A DNA stretch of 64,000 nt from Hyphomicrobium_A sp963782555 (GTDB lineage: Bacteria; Pseudomonadota; Alphaproteobacteria; Rhizobiales; Hyphomicrobiaceae): the NCBI GenBank assembly GCA_963782555.1, contig CAWAKB010000001.1:682001-746000 (forward strand). Reading direction: 5' to 3'. Numbering within the stretch: position 1 is the first letter of the stretch; every line of letters begins with the position of its first letter. A program made the position numbers and the translations under genes. The notes under the pieces are model-generated. The model was not told where the DNA came from. It saw only the letters and a program-made list of their open reading frames with translations, and ran no database searches. Positions 33,038 through 42,553 of this stretch are shown here, piece after piece.

Positions 33038-34066
33038 ATGGAGCGATGGGCGATCCAAGAATTACGGACTGACCAGCGCCGAACGTCCTTGCTGCTTAGG
33101 TGGATTGGCGAGCGCTTCTGCTCAATCAGGCCGCTGCTCTATATACTCATCGTTGTCAGCGCTGTTGGCGTGACTTGGGTTTTCACATTGTGGGACGGGA
33201 TCTTAGCATGTCCCTCCAGCGGCTATGCGCCCGATCGCTTCGTCGCCGACTGCAGCGCATCCGCCTATGGGGACTACGAGCACGGCGCGTTCTGGTTTGG
33301 CCTGGAACCCGCGGCGGTCCATGCCGCGTCCCGGGCGCAGGTGCTATTCCTCGGCGATAGCCGGGTGGAGGTCGGATTCAATACCGCCGCGACATCCAAT
33401 TGGTTCGCCAAGGCAGCTGCGCCATATTACCTGCTGGGTTTCGAGAGGAACTCGAATGTTGCTTTTGCTGGAAAGCTTTTGAAAAAGATCAAGCCGCACG
33501 CCAAGGTCTACATTATAAACATCGACTTTTTCTTTGAGAGACACGAGTCGCCGATTGAAAACTTCGTCATGCGAGACCCAGCCGCAAAAATGCGATATGA
33601 GGATAAACGTCGTTGGCAGCGCATCCACCGGCTGATCTGCGATAGAGTGCCTAGTTTTTGCGGTACAAGTTATGTCGTATTTCGCTCGCGGGATACGGGA
33701 GGTTATGTAATACAAGGAAATCACGATTTCGGTGGTCACTTGTACCGGAGTGGACCCGTAGCCTACATTCATGGCGTTGACCAAGAGAAATTGGACAGGT
33801 ACATTGCATCGGGAAAGAAGTTTATATCGCACTCGTCCGTTAGACGCCCATGCATGATAGCAACGATAGTTCCCTATCCGCAAACGAATATGGAAATGGC
33901 GAGGGACGTCGCAGCGGGGCTGGGGCTGACATTTGTTGCGCCCGAGCTTCCTGGGCTCCAAACTTTTGATCGATCACACCTGGATCACGCAAGCGCGGAG
34001 CGTTGGACAAGCGCATTTTTTGCCGCCGCCGGACCGCAAATACGCAAGTGTCTCGAAACACATTAG
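33038..34066 (+). CDS. SGNH-like membrane-anchored acyltransfer partner, copy 1
   Basis: The 342-residue protein has a single N-terminal membrane helix (LLYILIVVSAVGVTWVFTL), then a periplasmic domain with VLFLGDSRVEVGF (Ser108 in a G-D-S block) and, near the end, FDRSHLDHAS (Asp311-x-x-His314). Ser and the D-x-x-H pair are the catalytic parts of SGNH hydrolases, and the anchor-plus-SGNH layout is that of AlgJ/AlgX, PatB and DltD, the MBOAT partners. Four to six cysteines (DCSAS, ICDRVPSFC) suggest disulfides. It is divergent from the FkbH-ACP-MBOAT operon. A close paralogue is at 37373. Function as an O-acyltransferase is inferred. Confidence 0.75.
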   Translation: MERWAIQELRTDQRRTSLLLRWIGERFCSIRPLLYILIVVSAVGVTWVFTLWDGILACPSSGYAPDRFVADCSASAYGDYEHGAFWFGLEPAAVHAASRAQVLFLGDSRVEVGFNTAATSNWFAKAAAPYYLLGFERNSNVAFAGKLLKKIKPHAKVYIINIDFFFERHESPIENFVMRDPAAKMRYEDKRRWQRIHRLICDRVPSFCGTSYVVFRSRDTGGYVIQGNHDFGGHLYRSGPVAYIHGVDQEKLDRYIASGKKFISHSSVRRPCMIATIVPYPQTNMEMARDVAAGLGLTFVAPELPGLQTFDRSHLDHASAERWTSAFFAAAGPQIRKCLETH

Positions 34067-34082
34067 GCGCGCAGCGTCGGGC

Positions 34083-35639
34083 TCATGAGCCGGCGCGGCG
34101 GTAGAGATCCAGGTTTCCAATGCTTGTCTCCAGCGCGTATCCTTGCTTCAGGAATGCCTCGAGCTCGGGAAACTCCGCTAGGGCGCGCTCCTTGTCCCAT
34201 TCCCAGGGAGCACCCACGACGATGAAGGCTGGCGGCGTTGCGTGCAGCTTTCGCATCGCCTCCCCCCTGTAGTCTGCCCTAAACGGGCTTGGCATGCTGA
34301 GCGGCATGTTGAAGACGAAGCGTGTGGGGTTTGGCCGTCCGCTCAAGTAGTTCAACGTAGCGTCGACACCCCAAATGAAGATCCGATCGCTGGGCGTAGA
34401 GTGCTCCTTCAGAAACCGCGCGGCCGCGATCTCATCGGCTGCGACGTAGTCTCTGAATGTGTACTTCTCGTAGTACGACTGCGCGGACTCTGAACCGGTG
34501 AGGAATTTTCCAAGTCTGAAGATCTGGCGAGCGGGAACGAAGCCGATATGCGCAAATAGCACGATCCCCACGATCGCCACGACGATGCGCGGATAGGATG
34601 AGTTTGGATTGGACCTGCAAAGCGCGTCCAATCCGAAGGCCGCCAGGATGATGAACGGTGGGTAGACGACGAACCAGTGATAGGCGTAAGCCTTGCCCTG
34701 AAGGATTACGAAAATGAGGGAAATGACGAGCCAAGCCGCCAAAGGCGCCAGCAGAGGGCGATCGCTCTTTCGCGACCAAAGCCCCAAAACGACAAAGGGC
34801 ATCAGGATCCCGATCGCCGGCTGGGCCAGAAAATCGATCGTTCCTTTGGCCAAAAAGCGCAACGCTTGGGAGCTTGCGTAAGTCGAGGCAATGTAAATCA
34901 AGTGGACGCTTATGGCCTCCGACAGTCCCCCCAGGGCCACCAGATAAATCAGTATTATCAGAACGGGCACAGCGGCTCCCAGTGCAAGCCAGCACGTCTG
35001 ATGAATTAGCCGTGATGGCGTGAATCCGGGAGCTGTTGCCAGGGCAACGAGCGGCACCGCCCCGTAGGCAAAATAGATGGGCTTAACGAGGCCGCAACAC
35101 CCGATCAAGAGTCCGGCCGCGACAATTGTAAGGGGACGCTTTGGTACGTTGGGCATCAAGAAGGGGCAGATAGCCAAGACCGAAGCCGCGGCGACCCACA
35201 CTTCAGGCTGTGCGGTAAAGAACCAACCCGCGGATGCCAGCCAGAGATAGAGTGCGAGTGCAGCCCATGCACCAAGTCTCCCGGAGCCGCGAGAGGCAAG
35301 CATCCGCCAAACGAGAAAAACAGCGGGACAGAGCAGGATCAGCTCGATCAGCCGGATGCCCCACATTCCGGTCCCGAAAAAGAGTTGGGAGAGGGCGAAG
35401 GGGACGTATGCTAAAGGCCCTTTGAGATCCCATACATCCCGGTATGGCAGACCGCCGTCGGCGATAGCAGCGCCCACCGACGCCATTATGCCGTGATCCC
35501 ATCCGAACGGGAGCCAAAGCGAGGCAACTGCGTACACCGCCGCGAAGGCCAGCGTACACACCAATGCGAGAGCCTCTACGTCGGTTGTGAGGCGGCGCAC
35601 GAGCGCCGAGCCGGAATGTCTCACGTCGACGAGCCCCAC
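34083..35639 (-). CDS. GT39-like membrane glycosyltransferase
   Basis: The 518-residue protein has about 10-11 hydrophobic helices. The first periplasmic loop reads WDHGIMASVGAAIADGGLPY then RDVWDLKGPL, the acidic pair and Y-R-D-x-W-D pattern of GT-C enzymes of the GT39/ArnT type, which use polyprenyl-phosphate sugars. The C-terminal periplasmic part (IFIWGVDATLNYLSGRPNP) is also typical. It likely adds a side-branch sugar to the polymer outside the membrane. It may use the donor made by the polyprenyl-phosphate transferase at 42540. It lies between the two SGNH genes. Confidence 0.82.
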   Translation of the reverse strand: MGLVDVRHSGSALVRRLTTDVEALALVCTLAFAAVYAVASLWLPFGWDHGIMASVGAAIADGGLPYRDVWDLKGPLAYVPFALSQLFFGTGMWGIRLIELILLCPAVFLVWRMLASRGSGRLGAWAALALYLWLASAGWFFTAQPEVWVAAASVLAICPFLMPNVPKRPLTIVAAGLLIGCCGLVKPIYFAYGAVPLVALATAPGFTPSRLIHQTCWLALGAAVPVLIILIYLVALGGLSEAISVHLIYIASTYASSQALRFLAKGTIDFLAQPAIGILMPFVVLGLWSRKSDRPLLAPLAAWLVISLIFVILQGKAYAYHWFVVYPPFIILAAFGLDALCRSNPNSSYPRIVVAIVGIVLFAHIGFVPARQIFRLGKFLTGSESAQSYYEKYTFRDYVAADEIAAARFLKEHSTPSDRIFIWGVDATLNYLSGRPNPTRFVFNMPLSMPSPFRADYRGEAMRKLHATPPAFIVVGAPWEWDKERALAEFPELEAFLKQGYALETSIGNLDLYRRAGS

Positions 35640-35799
35640 GCGGCACTCCTTATCCTTGTGGAAGTTGGTCCTGGACGGGAAGAGGAAGGCGGAACACCAG
35701 ACGCAGCAAAAAGCACGGTCGCCGGTTCATCTGCAACATAGCAAAATACGACGGCGCGCTATGGGCATGATGGTTTGGCAGCATTCCAGAATCCGCCCC

Positions 35800-37225
35800 T
35801 CACTTTGACGTAGGTTGGTGCCCGCGCCGTCCGGTGTCACACGTAGGCACACACAGGGCTTCGCCCGTGGCGGCCAAATGAGCAGCAATCGCGCTCGACA
35901 TGCGAACTGCGCGCTGAAACTCGACATGATTGTTGATGCCCGCGAAGAGCGTGAAAGCGAGTGCTGTGCCCAGCACCGCGGTTCGCACGGGCGTGAACCA
36001 GCCGAATGCCGTCAGCAGCATCAATGCAGGGAAGAAGTTGCCCGCGTAGAGGAAGGTTATTTCACCGTAGATGACATACATTCCCAGTTGAAAGACCAGG
36101 TAGGCGGCGATCGGGATCGCAACTGCCCGTCGGGTTTTGTCACGCCACGCGCCCCAGACCCCGGCACCAAGCAAGAACAGCCAACATGCGACCGCGACCA
36201 GACCGGTAAGAGCGCTACTGAGGATCGGCGTGTGCTGGTTGTTTACGAGTTCGGAAGACCCCCACCGGTGTGTCCGCATCCTCGACCATCGCCGGCGGTA
36301 CAACTGCGCTGGTGACAAGCACCGATCGAATATTCTCTTCGGGCGTCCACTGCGCCACGCCCTGTGATTCCAGCCAAATCTGCGTCGCATGGTACTCCCC
36401 TATGTAATGCAAGGGATTGAAGAACAGCGACGATTTTGGAAAGGTGACGTGCTGCAGACAGGCAATGGCGGCGACCAGTAGGAACGCTCCGACCGAGACT
36501 CTCACGAAGTCGAAGAACCGAAGTCGAAAGAATGCGGCAGCGAGAGCCAGCGCCCAATTGGTGACGGTCAGAGCCAAGGCGCCCGATGAGGCCAGAGCCC
36601 AACCCCAGAGCCATGTGGTGCGACCGCTCGTCAGCATGTAGAGCACGCCGACGATTGTCGTGGCAGCGAACGCATACGTCTCGACGTAGGGGTACCAGTG
36701 GATGAAGGTGGCGCTTTGCAGGAAGGCCGCGTCAAATACGATGGCAGCCATCAATGGAAGCCCCAATCCTCGCAGCGCAAGATAGAACATCCCACCGCTG
36801 GCGGCCGCGCAAGCAATGAGTAGGATCCCAGCCGCCGTCACCTTTTGCAGTCCCATTGCCATGAGCGCGTGCATGGCGGGAAAGCCCAGAATGGAGAAGA
36901 TCGGGTGGACGGATGTGCGCCACTGCGCGCTGAAGCGATCGGACATATCGGCCAGCACACGAATTCCGTCGCCCTGGAAGTAGATATTCCAGGAGTCGTA
37001 AATTCGCGGATCGATCGAAGAGATCCCGATGTAAGTGATTATCGAGGCAACGAGCCCCATTCCGAGTGCGATTAGTCGATCCGAGCGCGTGATGTCGGAC
37101 GCGGGCTCGTAAGTGTGTGGTGCCAGCGTGTCTCGAATGCGCTCGAAGAACCCTGCGACCGTCACGAGCGGCCGCGTCCACGCGGCCCGCAACCTGCGAT
37201 CTTGGCGCGAAACAAACGACTTCAA
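35800..37225 (-). pseudogene. Polytopic GT-C-like membrane protein, frameshifted
   Basis: The first 322 codons (MKSFVSRQDRRLRAAWTRPL to VVPPAMVEDADTPVG) and the last ~150 (SSELVNNQHTPILS to the end) are in different frames. They join at a run of five C's at 36259-36263 on the plus strand; four would restore one ~474-residue protein. About 11 hydrophobic helices are visible, with IYDSWNIYFQGDGIRVLAD in the first loop and FIHWYPYVETYAFAATT, which resemble GT-C glycosyltransferases or their relatives. I cannot assign a donor. It is codirectional with the GT39-like gene. Confidence 0.7.
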
Positions 37226-37372
37226 TGCAACGCTCCGTACTAGAAGTTCGGTGCCCGCAGATGTTTTCGATCGAAGATTAAGACCCGATCGACTTGGCCA
37301 ATTTAAGCGCGCCTCGCCGTATCCCCCGCCGCCTCATTGAGCGTAATGCATCCGCCGAATTGTGTAGCACAT

Positions 37373-38422
37373 CTACAGTGCTTCGAGGCATTTGCGAATC
37401 TGCGGTCCCGCCTCTGCATAAAACGCACTTGACCAGCGCTCCGCGCTCGCGCGATCCAGGTGGGATTCATCGAACGTCTGAAGGCCTGAAAGTTCCGGCG
37501 CGACAAAAGCCAGCCCTAGGCCCGCTGCGACGGCCTTTGCCATTTCGATATCCGTCGTCATGTGAGGCACTATTGTCGCAATGATGCACGGACGCTCGAC
37601 CGACAGGTGCGATAAGAAATTCATTCCCGCCGCAACATAGCGGGCTTTTTTCTCCGGATCGATTGTCCTCACGTAGGCAACGGGACCGCTCCGGTACCAG
37701 TGTCCGCTGGCATCGTGATCCCCGTGTATTTCGAAGCCACCCGTGTCGCGCGAGCGGAACACGACGTAGCTCGTCCCGCAAAAACCTGGAACCCTTCCGC
37801 AGATTAGTCGGTGAAAATATTGCCAGAGACGCTTTTCTTTATATCGGGACTCGGCCTTCGGATCCCGCATTACCAAGCTGGCAGGCGGTGTTTCGTCTTT
37901 CTCAAAGAAAGTATCGACGTTTATGATGAGGACCTTCGCGCGCGGCTTGATCTTGTTCAGCAGTTTTCCGACGAAGGCAATATTCTCGGCCCACCCAAAG
38001 CCAAGCAGATAGTACGGCGCGGCCGCTTTGGTGAACCAGTCAGTTGTTGCGGCGGTATTGAAACCGATCTGCACCCGACTGTCGCCGAGAAACAGCACCT
38101 GCGCGTCGGCCGCTTTTTTGATCGCCTCGGGCTCGAGACCAAACCAGAATGCCCCATGCTCATAGTCGCCATAGGCGGATGCGCTGCACTCTGCAACGAA
38201 GCGATCTGGCGCATAGCCGTTGGCTTGGCATGCAAAGATTCCCTCCCGGAGGGTGTAGACATAGCCGGACGCAACCGCAGTCAGTATGACAAGTATGTAT
38301 AGCGCTGGCCGAATTGAGCAAAAGGTCTTGTCCGCCTGCATAAGAATCGTACGCACGCCCGTTCGGCCTAGGCCGGTCCGCCAGTTAGGAAGCGCCTTTT
38401 GCTCGAGCTCTCGTATTGTCAC
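37373..38422 (-). CDS. SGNH-like membrane-anchored acyltransfer partner, copy 2
   Basis: The 349-residue paralogue of the 33038 product has the same order: basic N-terminus, one helix (ALYILVILTAVASGYVYTL), YAPDRFVAECSASAYGDYEH shared almost exactly, VLFLGDSRVQIGF (Ser115) and FDESHLDRAS (Asp318, His321). Conserved cysteines are kept (ICGRVPGFCGTSYVVFRSRD). It is in the opposite orientation to copy 1, with two membrane transferase genes between them. It probably transfers or removes an acyl group on the polysaccharide in the periplasm. Two copies may serve two positions or two acyl types. Confidence 0.75.
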   Translation of the reverse strand: MTIRELEQKALPNWRTGLGRTGVRTILMQADKTFCSIRPALYILVILTAVASGYVYTLREGIFACQANGYAPDRFVAECSASAYGDYEHGAFWFGLEPEAIKKAADAQVLFLGDSRVQIGFNTAATTDWFTKAAAPYYLLGFGWAENIAFVGKLLNKIKPRAKVLIINVDTFFEKDETPPASLVMRDPKAESRYKEKRLWQYFHRLICGRVPGFCGTSYVVFRSRDTGGFEIHGDHDASGHWYRSGPVAYVRTIDPEKKARYVAAGMNFLSHLSVERPCIIATIVPHMTTDIEMAKAVAAGLGLAFVAPELSGLQTFDESHLDRASAERWSSAFYAEAGPQIRKCLEAL

Positions 38423-38455
38423 TGCCCAAATTCCGGTAGAGTTGAGATCTGGGGT

Positions 38456-38941
38456 TTATACTGGGCGTGTTCGCCGGCGGAAGACGACGAAACGCGCCGC
38501 AAGGAAGTTCCAAACGAGCGCGACGCCGCTTGCGATGATCTGCGCCAGCAAATAGTACGCGCCCCAGCGAGTGAGCAATGCCATGACGCCAGCATTGAGC
38601 ACGAGTCCAACTGAAACAGCCGCGTAGTACTTGAACAGTCCCGAGTGGAAAGCGGGGCGCTCGTCGAACGTGTAGCGGCGGTTGAGGAGGTAGCTAAGCA
38701 ACGCCGCCGTCACGAAGCCTGCCGTCGTGGCCACCACCGGATTGGTGCCCAAAGATTCCACCAGTGCGATCAGAACACCATAGTGCACGCCGGTGGTCGC
38801 CACGCCAACGGCGAGGAAGCTCGAGAACTGACGGCCAAGCTCATCGAGGCGGACACGTCCTGCCCCTGGGGACGGGACCTTTGTCATGAATGCATTGGCA
38901 CCTGACCCGCATTTGACCTCGCCAAGCATAGCCTTCTGCAC
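38456..38941 (-). CDS. GtrA-family membrane protein
   Basis: The GTG at 38941 has GAGGGA upstream; an ATG 18 codons in is the other option. The 161-residue product has four helices, with FLAVGVATTGVHYGVLIAL, LLSYLLNRRYTF in the first loop and VVWNFLAARFVVFR-like LVWNFLAARFVVFRR at the end. This is the GtrA pattern. GtrA proteins help polyprenyl-phosphate-linked sugars cross the membrane for GT-C enzymes. A GtrB/ArnC-like synthase is at 42540 and GT-C genes are at 34083 and 35800, so these could form one side-chain glycosylation set. Confidence 0.85.
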   Translation of the reverse strand: MQKAMLGEVKCGSGANAFMTKVPSPGAGRVRLDELGRQFSSFLAVGVATTGVHYGVLIALVESLGTNPVVATTAGFVTAALLSYLLNRRYTFDERPAFHSGLFKYYAAVSVGLVLNAGVMALLTRWGAYYLLAQIIASGVALVWNFLAARFVVFRRRTRPV

Positions 38942-39491
38942 GGCGTTAAATCCCTCGCGTGGGCAGCCTCAGTACCGGCTATTTTCCGGCACGGCTCAAG
39001 TACGTCATTCGGCGGATGCCCGATACGATAGCTTCTGAAACGGCTTAGTCCTCGCTAGGAGGACGCTCGTAGGCATCGCCTCGCAAGCAACGTGCCTGGC
39101 TGCAACACGGGCAGGCGTCCAATATCAGGGCACCAGGAATAAGGTAAAGTCTGGGGGATGCAGAGACATGGGCTATTTGGGCATTCATGCCAATGAGCCG
39201 GCTAGAATGTGCAGCACTGTACTCCAACACCATCGCGCGCCAGGTTGCGCGCTCGCAGACCTTGGCAAGTCCTCTTACCGCAGGTGATCCCGCCAACGTG
39301 CCGGACCATCGCAAGCTCGGCCCGGGCCACGGCGCATCTGGCCGGGAGACTTAAGTGGGAGTGGTCGGTTGCGGGCCATGGGGCCGCGAGGCAGTATGGT
39401 TCGCGTTCGCTCGTCAGCCGTGTGCCGCTGAGTTCACAGGCCCCCCAAGTTGGCTTCTAACGAAACCGAGCCTCCATTCGAGAAGAAATAC
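38942..39491. other. Intergenic region
   Basis: No supported gene in 550 bases. There is a perfect inverted repeat GTCCTC-N5-GAGGAC at 39048-39064. Divergent promoters for the GtrA gene and the SDR-GMC pair should lie here. Confidence 0.4.
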
Positions 39492-40943
39492 ATGTTGCGA
39501 CAGATTTTTGTCACAGGTGCCAGTGGCTTCATCGGACAAAATCTCATTGAGCGCTGTGCGCGCTCGGCGGACTACTCGATCACGGCCTTGACGCGGCGCC
39601 CGCTTCCGGAGCTCGCATCGAACGCAGATCAGCCTCGGCAGGTCGTAGGTGATTTGCTGGAGCCGGACGCCTATCAGGCAGCGCTCGCAGGCTGCGATGC
39701 CGTGGTGCATCTGGCTGCCGCGACCGGGCGCGCCGCGCCCAAGGACTACCAGCGCGTCAACGTCGAAGGGACGCGGGCACTGCTGCAGGCCTGCAAAGCC
39801 GCTGGCGTGCGCAGATTTCTCTATGTCAGCACCATCGCGGCTGGGTATCCGGATCAGAGCTACTATCCCTATGCCAAGACGAAGGCCCAGGCCGAGGCGC
39901 TCGTAAGAGAGAGCGGGCTTGATTTCGCGATCATTCGACCGACGCTGGTCCTCGGTGAGAAGTCGCCGATCTGGAACACGCTGATCAAGATCGCGGGCCT
40001 GCCCGTGATCCCTCTTTTCGAAGGTGCGCGGCCTGTGCGCGTGCAGCCGGTCCACGCCGACGACGTGGTGCGCGGCATCGAGCTGTTGCTGAAGAGCGGA
40101 CGCTTCGAGGGTGACGTCTTGGAGCTGGGCGGTCCGCGTCCGCTAACGTTCCGCGAGTTTCTCGGGCTAACGCAGACGGCGCTGCGTGGCGCGCCCGGCC
40201 GAATTGTGCGCCTCCCTCTTGGGCCAATCCGCGCTTTGCTGGCCGCGATGGAACCGGTGCTGCGCCCGCTGATGCCGGTTACGGCCGGTCAGCTCGCGGT
40301 TTTCGCCAACGACAGCGTGGCCTCTGAGAACTGGCTGCTCGCGCAGCTTCGGCCCGGCATGCCAAGCACGCAGGAGACGATTGCGGCTCTGGTCGAAAAG
40401 GCCAAAACCGGGGCGGGCAGCGGGAGAGGCTCGACCACGCAGAAGCGGGCGCCACGACCCATGTCGGACAGCGCCGAGCGCGTGCTCAAGGCAGAGTGCC
40501 GCTCGCTCACTGCTTATCTGACGGGGGCGCCGCCAAGCCCTTACGTCGAGGAGCGGTACACGCGGGCGGCGCACGTGCATGGGCTCGGATTCGACGCGGA
40601 CTTTTCCTGCTTTGACAGAGCAACGCTCTGGCTGGCGCGGCGCGGGCGCATGTTTGCACGTTGGGCCGACGCCTACTGTGCGCTGTTTCATCGCGCGGGC
40701 CCCCTGCGCCGGAAGCTCGTCGTGCTGGCCGCAATCCTCGAGCATGTGGCGCCGACCAGCGAGGCCTTCGATCGGGTGGAGCCGCGCCACGTCGCTTCGA
40801 CGGTCCTGTCGCTCGCCGCCTACGGTTTGATATCTGCGGTGTCGCTGCTGCTCGGAGCCGTGGTCCTGGTCCCTGCGAGCGTGCTCTGTTGGATGACCAC
40901 GCGCTCGGAGGTTTCCAGCATCAGCGCGGGGCAGGCGCAGTGA
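39492..40943 (+). CDS. NAD(P)-binding SDR (NDUFA9/epimerase-like) with C-terminal membrane extension
   Basis: I use the ATG at 39492 (MLRQIFVTGASGFIGQNLI). The Rossmann part has TGASGFIG, VVHLAAATG and YPYAKTKAQAE, where the Tyr and Lys are the SDR pair, and is like atypical SDRs (SDR_a5/NDUFA9) used on lipid or sugar substrates. After residue ~310 comes a ~170-residue extension with a basic helical part and one membrane helix (VLSLAAYGLISAVSLLLGAVV). The stop overlaps the GTG of the next gene, an oxidoreductase (GTGA), so the two products are coupled. An SDR-plus-GMC pair also occurs at 61124-63914. Confidence 0.8.
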   Translation: MLRQIFVTGASGFIGQNLIERCARSADYSITALTRRPLPELASNADQPRQVVGDLLEPDAYQAALAGCDAVVHLAAATGRAAPKDYQRVNVEGTRALLQACKAAGVRRFLYVSTIAAGYPDQSYYPYAKTKAQAEALVRESGLDFAIIRPTLVLGEKSPIWNTLIKIAGLPVIPLFEGARPVRVQPVHADDVVRGIELLLKSGRFEGDVLELGGPRPLTFREFLGLTQTALRGAPGRIVRLPLGPIRALLAAMEPVLRPLMPVTAGQLAVFANDSVASENWLLAQLRPGMPSTQETIAALVEKAKTGAGSGRGSTTQKRAPRPMSDSAERVLKAECRSLTAYLTGAPPSPYVEERYTRAAHVHGLGFDADFSCFDRATLWLARRGRMFARWADAYCALFHRAGPLRRKLVVLAAILEHVAPTSEAFDRVEPRHVASTVLSLAAYGLISAVSLLLGAVVLVPASVLCWMTTRSEVSSISAGQAQ

Positions 40944-42553
40944 GAATACTTGTTGTAGGCTCCGGTCCGAGCGGCATGCATTTTGCCTTGACCGCGCTGC
41001 GCAAGAACCACGACGTGGTCATGCTGGACGTGGGCCGCGCGCGGCCGCAAACGGTTCTGCCCGAGGAGGACTTTCTCGGCCTGAAGCGCCACTTGCCGGA
41101 CCCGGCGCGATACTTTCTCGGCAGCGACCTAGGCGCCATCAGCCTGCCCGGCGGTGACGAGGAGTACTACGGGCTTCCTCCCTCGAAGGACTATGTCTTC
41201 GACCGGCCGGCGGAGTTCTCCATGGTGGAGGACGGGCTCTCGCCGCTCGTTTCCTTCGCCGCCGGCGGGCTTGCGGAAAGTTGGACGGGAGGATGCTACC
41301 CGCTCAACGATTCGGAGCTGCGCGAATTCCCGTTCAGCTACGACGATATCGCGTCGCATTATTCGGAGGTGGCGGGGCGCATCGGAATTGCCGGCGGGGA
41401 GGATGATCTATCGGGTTTTTTTCCGCATCATGAGCACCTCTCGCCCATGCTCGAGCTTGACGACAGCGGTGCACGGTTGCTCGCTGCCTACGAGCGTCGC
41501 CGTCAGAAGCTGAGCACAAAATACAAGGCCCGGCTCGGTCGCTCGCGGCAGGCGGTGCTCTCCCATTCGCTTGGCGAGCGGCAGGCGTGCACCTATTGCG
41601 GCCGCTGTTTGTGGGGCTGTCCCAACGGCGCCTTTTACACGCCTTCGCTGACCCTGCGGGAGTGTCTCACCTTTTCCAATTTCCAGTATGTCCCCAACGC
41701 CTTCGCGAGCCATTTCCAATTGGCGCCGTCCGGCGCCATCGAGCATCTGGCGAGCTATGATCTCGACGGCGGCGCGCAAACGCAGCGGAGCGCGGATGCC
41801 TATGTTCTTGCCTGCGGGACGCTCAGCTCGTCGAACCTGGTGCTGCGGTCGGTCTACAAGTCCAGGAAGGAAATCATCCGCCTCACCGGCTTGATGGACA
41901 ATCGCCAGCTGCTCGCTCCCTTCTGCAATCTTTCCATGCTGGGTCGCGGCTACAGTGCCAACTCCTATCAGTATCACCAGCTTGCCTTCGGCATCGAGAC
42001 GGACACGCCCGACCGCTACGTTCACGGCCAGATCACGACGCTGAAGGCGGCCACGACCCATCCCATCTTTCGCAGCCTGCCCCTCGATCTGAGGTCTGCA
42101 ATCGGCGTCTTCCGGCTCCTTCGCTCCAGCTTGGCCGTCCTCAATCTCAATTTCTGTGATTGGCGCCGCGAGGGGAATTACCTGACCCTGTCGGAGCGGG
42201 AGGAGGCCGCCCACGGCTGGCCGGCGATGACGATCCGATACCGTTCCCCTCCCGAGGAAGCCGAGACCTTGCGCAGGGCCCACGCAATCGCGCGCGGTTT
42301 CTTTCGAGAGCTGGGCGCACCCCTCGTCCCCGGCATGACGCACATTCGGCCGATGGGCGCCAGTGTGCACTACTCGGGCACGCTCCCGATGTCGGCGCAG
42401 CGGCAGCCATGGGCGGTCTCGCCCGAGTGCCGGTCCTACGACATCGACAATCTCTTCATCGTCGACGGCTCGGTGATTCCGTTCCTGCCGGCAAAGAACC
42501 TGACATTCACGCTGATGGCGAATGCCGTCCGCGTCGCCTCTAGTGCCTTCTGA
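40940..42553 (+). CDS. GMC-type flavin oxidoreductase with a four-cysteine cluster motif
   Basis: The 537-residue protein starts at a GTG overlapping the SDR stop. MRILVVGSGPSGMHFALTAL is the FAD-binding G-x-G-x-x-G, and DNLFIVDGSVIPF near the end with MTHIRPMG is the GMC C-terminal pattern (His-containing active site). It also has C-T-Y-C-G-R-C-L-W-G-C (C217, C220, C223, C227), a ferredoxin-like arrangement uncommon in GMC enzymes that may bind an Fe-S cluster. It probably oxidises or reduces a sugar or lipid-linked sugar together with the SDR. The substrate is unknown. Confidence 0.75.
   Translation: MRILVVGSGPSGMHFALTALRKNHDVVMLDVGRARPQTVLPEEDFLGLKRHLPDPARYFLGSDLGAISLPGGDEEYYGLPPSKDYVFDRPAEFSMVEDGLSPLVSFAAGGLAESWTGGCYPLNDSELREFPFSYDDIASHYSEVAGRIGIAGGEDDLSGFFPHHEHLSPMLELDDSGARLLAAYERRRQKLSTKYKARLGRSRQAVLSHSLGERQACTYCGRCLWGCPNGAFYTPSLTLRECLTFSNFQYVPNAFASHFQLAPSGAIEHLASYDLDGGAQTQRSADAYVLACGTLSSSNLVLRSVYKSRKEIIRLTGLMDNRQLLAPFCNLSMLGRGYSANSYQYHQLAFGIETDTPDRYVHGQITTLKAATTHPIFRSLPLDLRSAIGVFRLLRSSLAVLNLNFCDWRREGNYLTLSEREEAAHGWPAMTIRYRSPPEEAETLRRAHAIARGFFRELGAPLVPGMTHIRPMGASVHYSGTLPMSAQRQPWAVSPECRSYDIDNLFIVDGSVIPFLPAKNLTFTLMANAVRVASSAF

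Noticed and set aside
39045..39314. 89-codon minus-strand frame in the intergenic region before the SDR-GMC pair
   Set aside because: No ribosome site and no recognisable motif; weak composition support.
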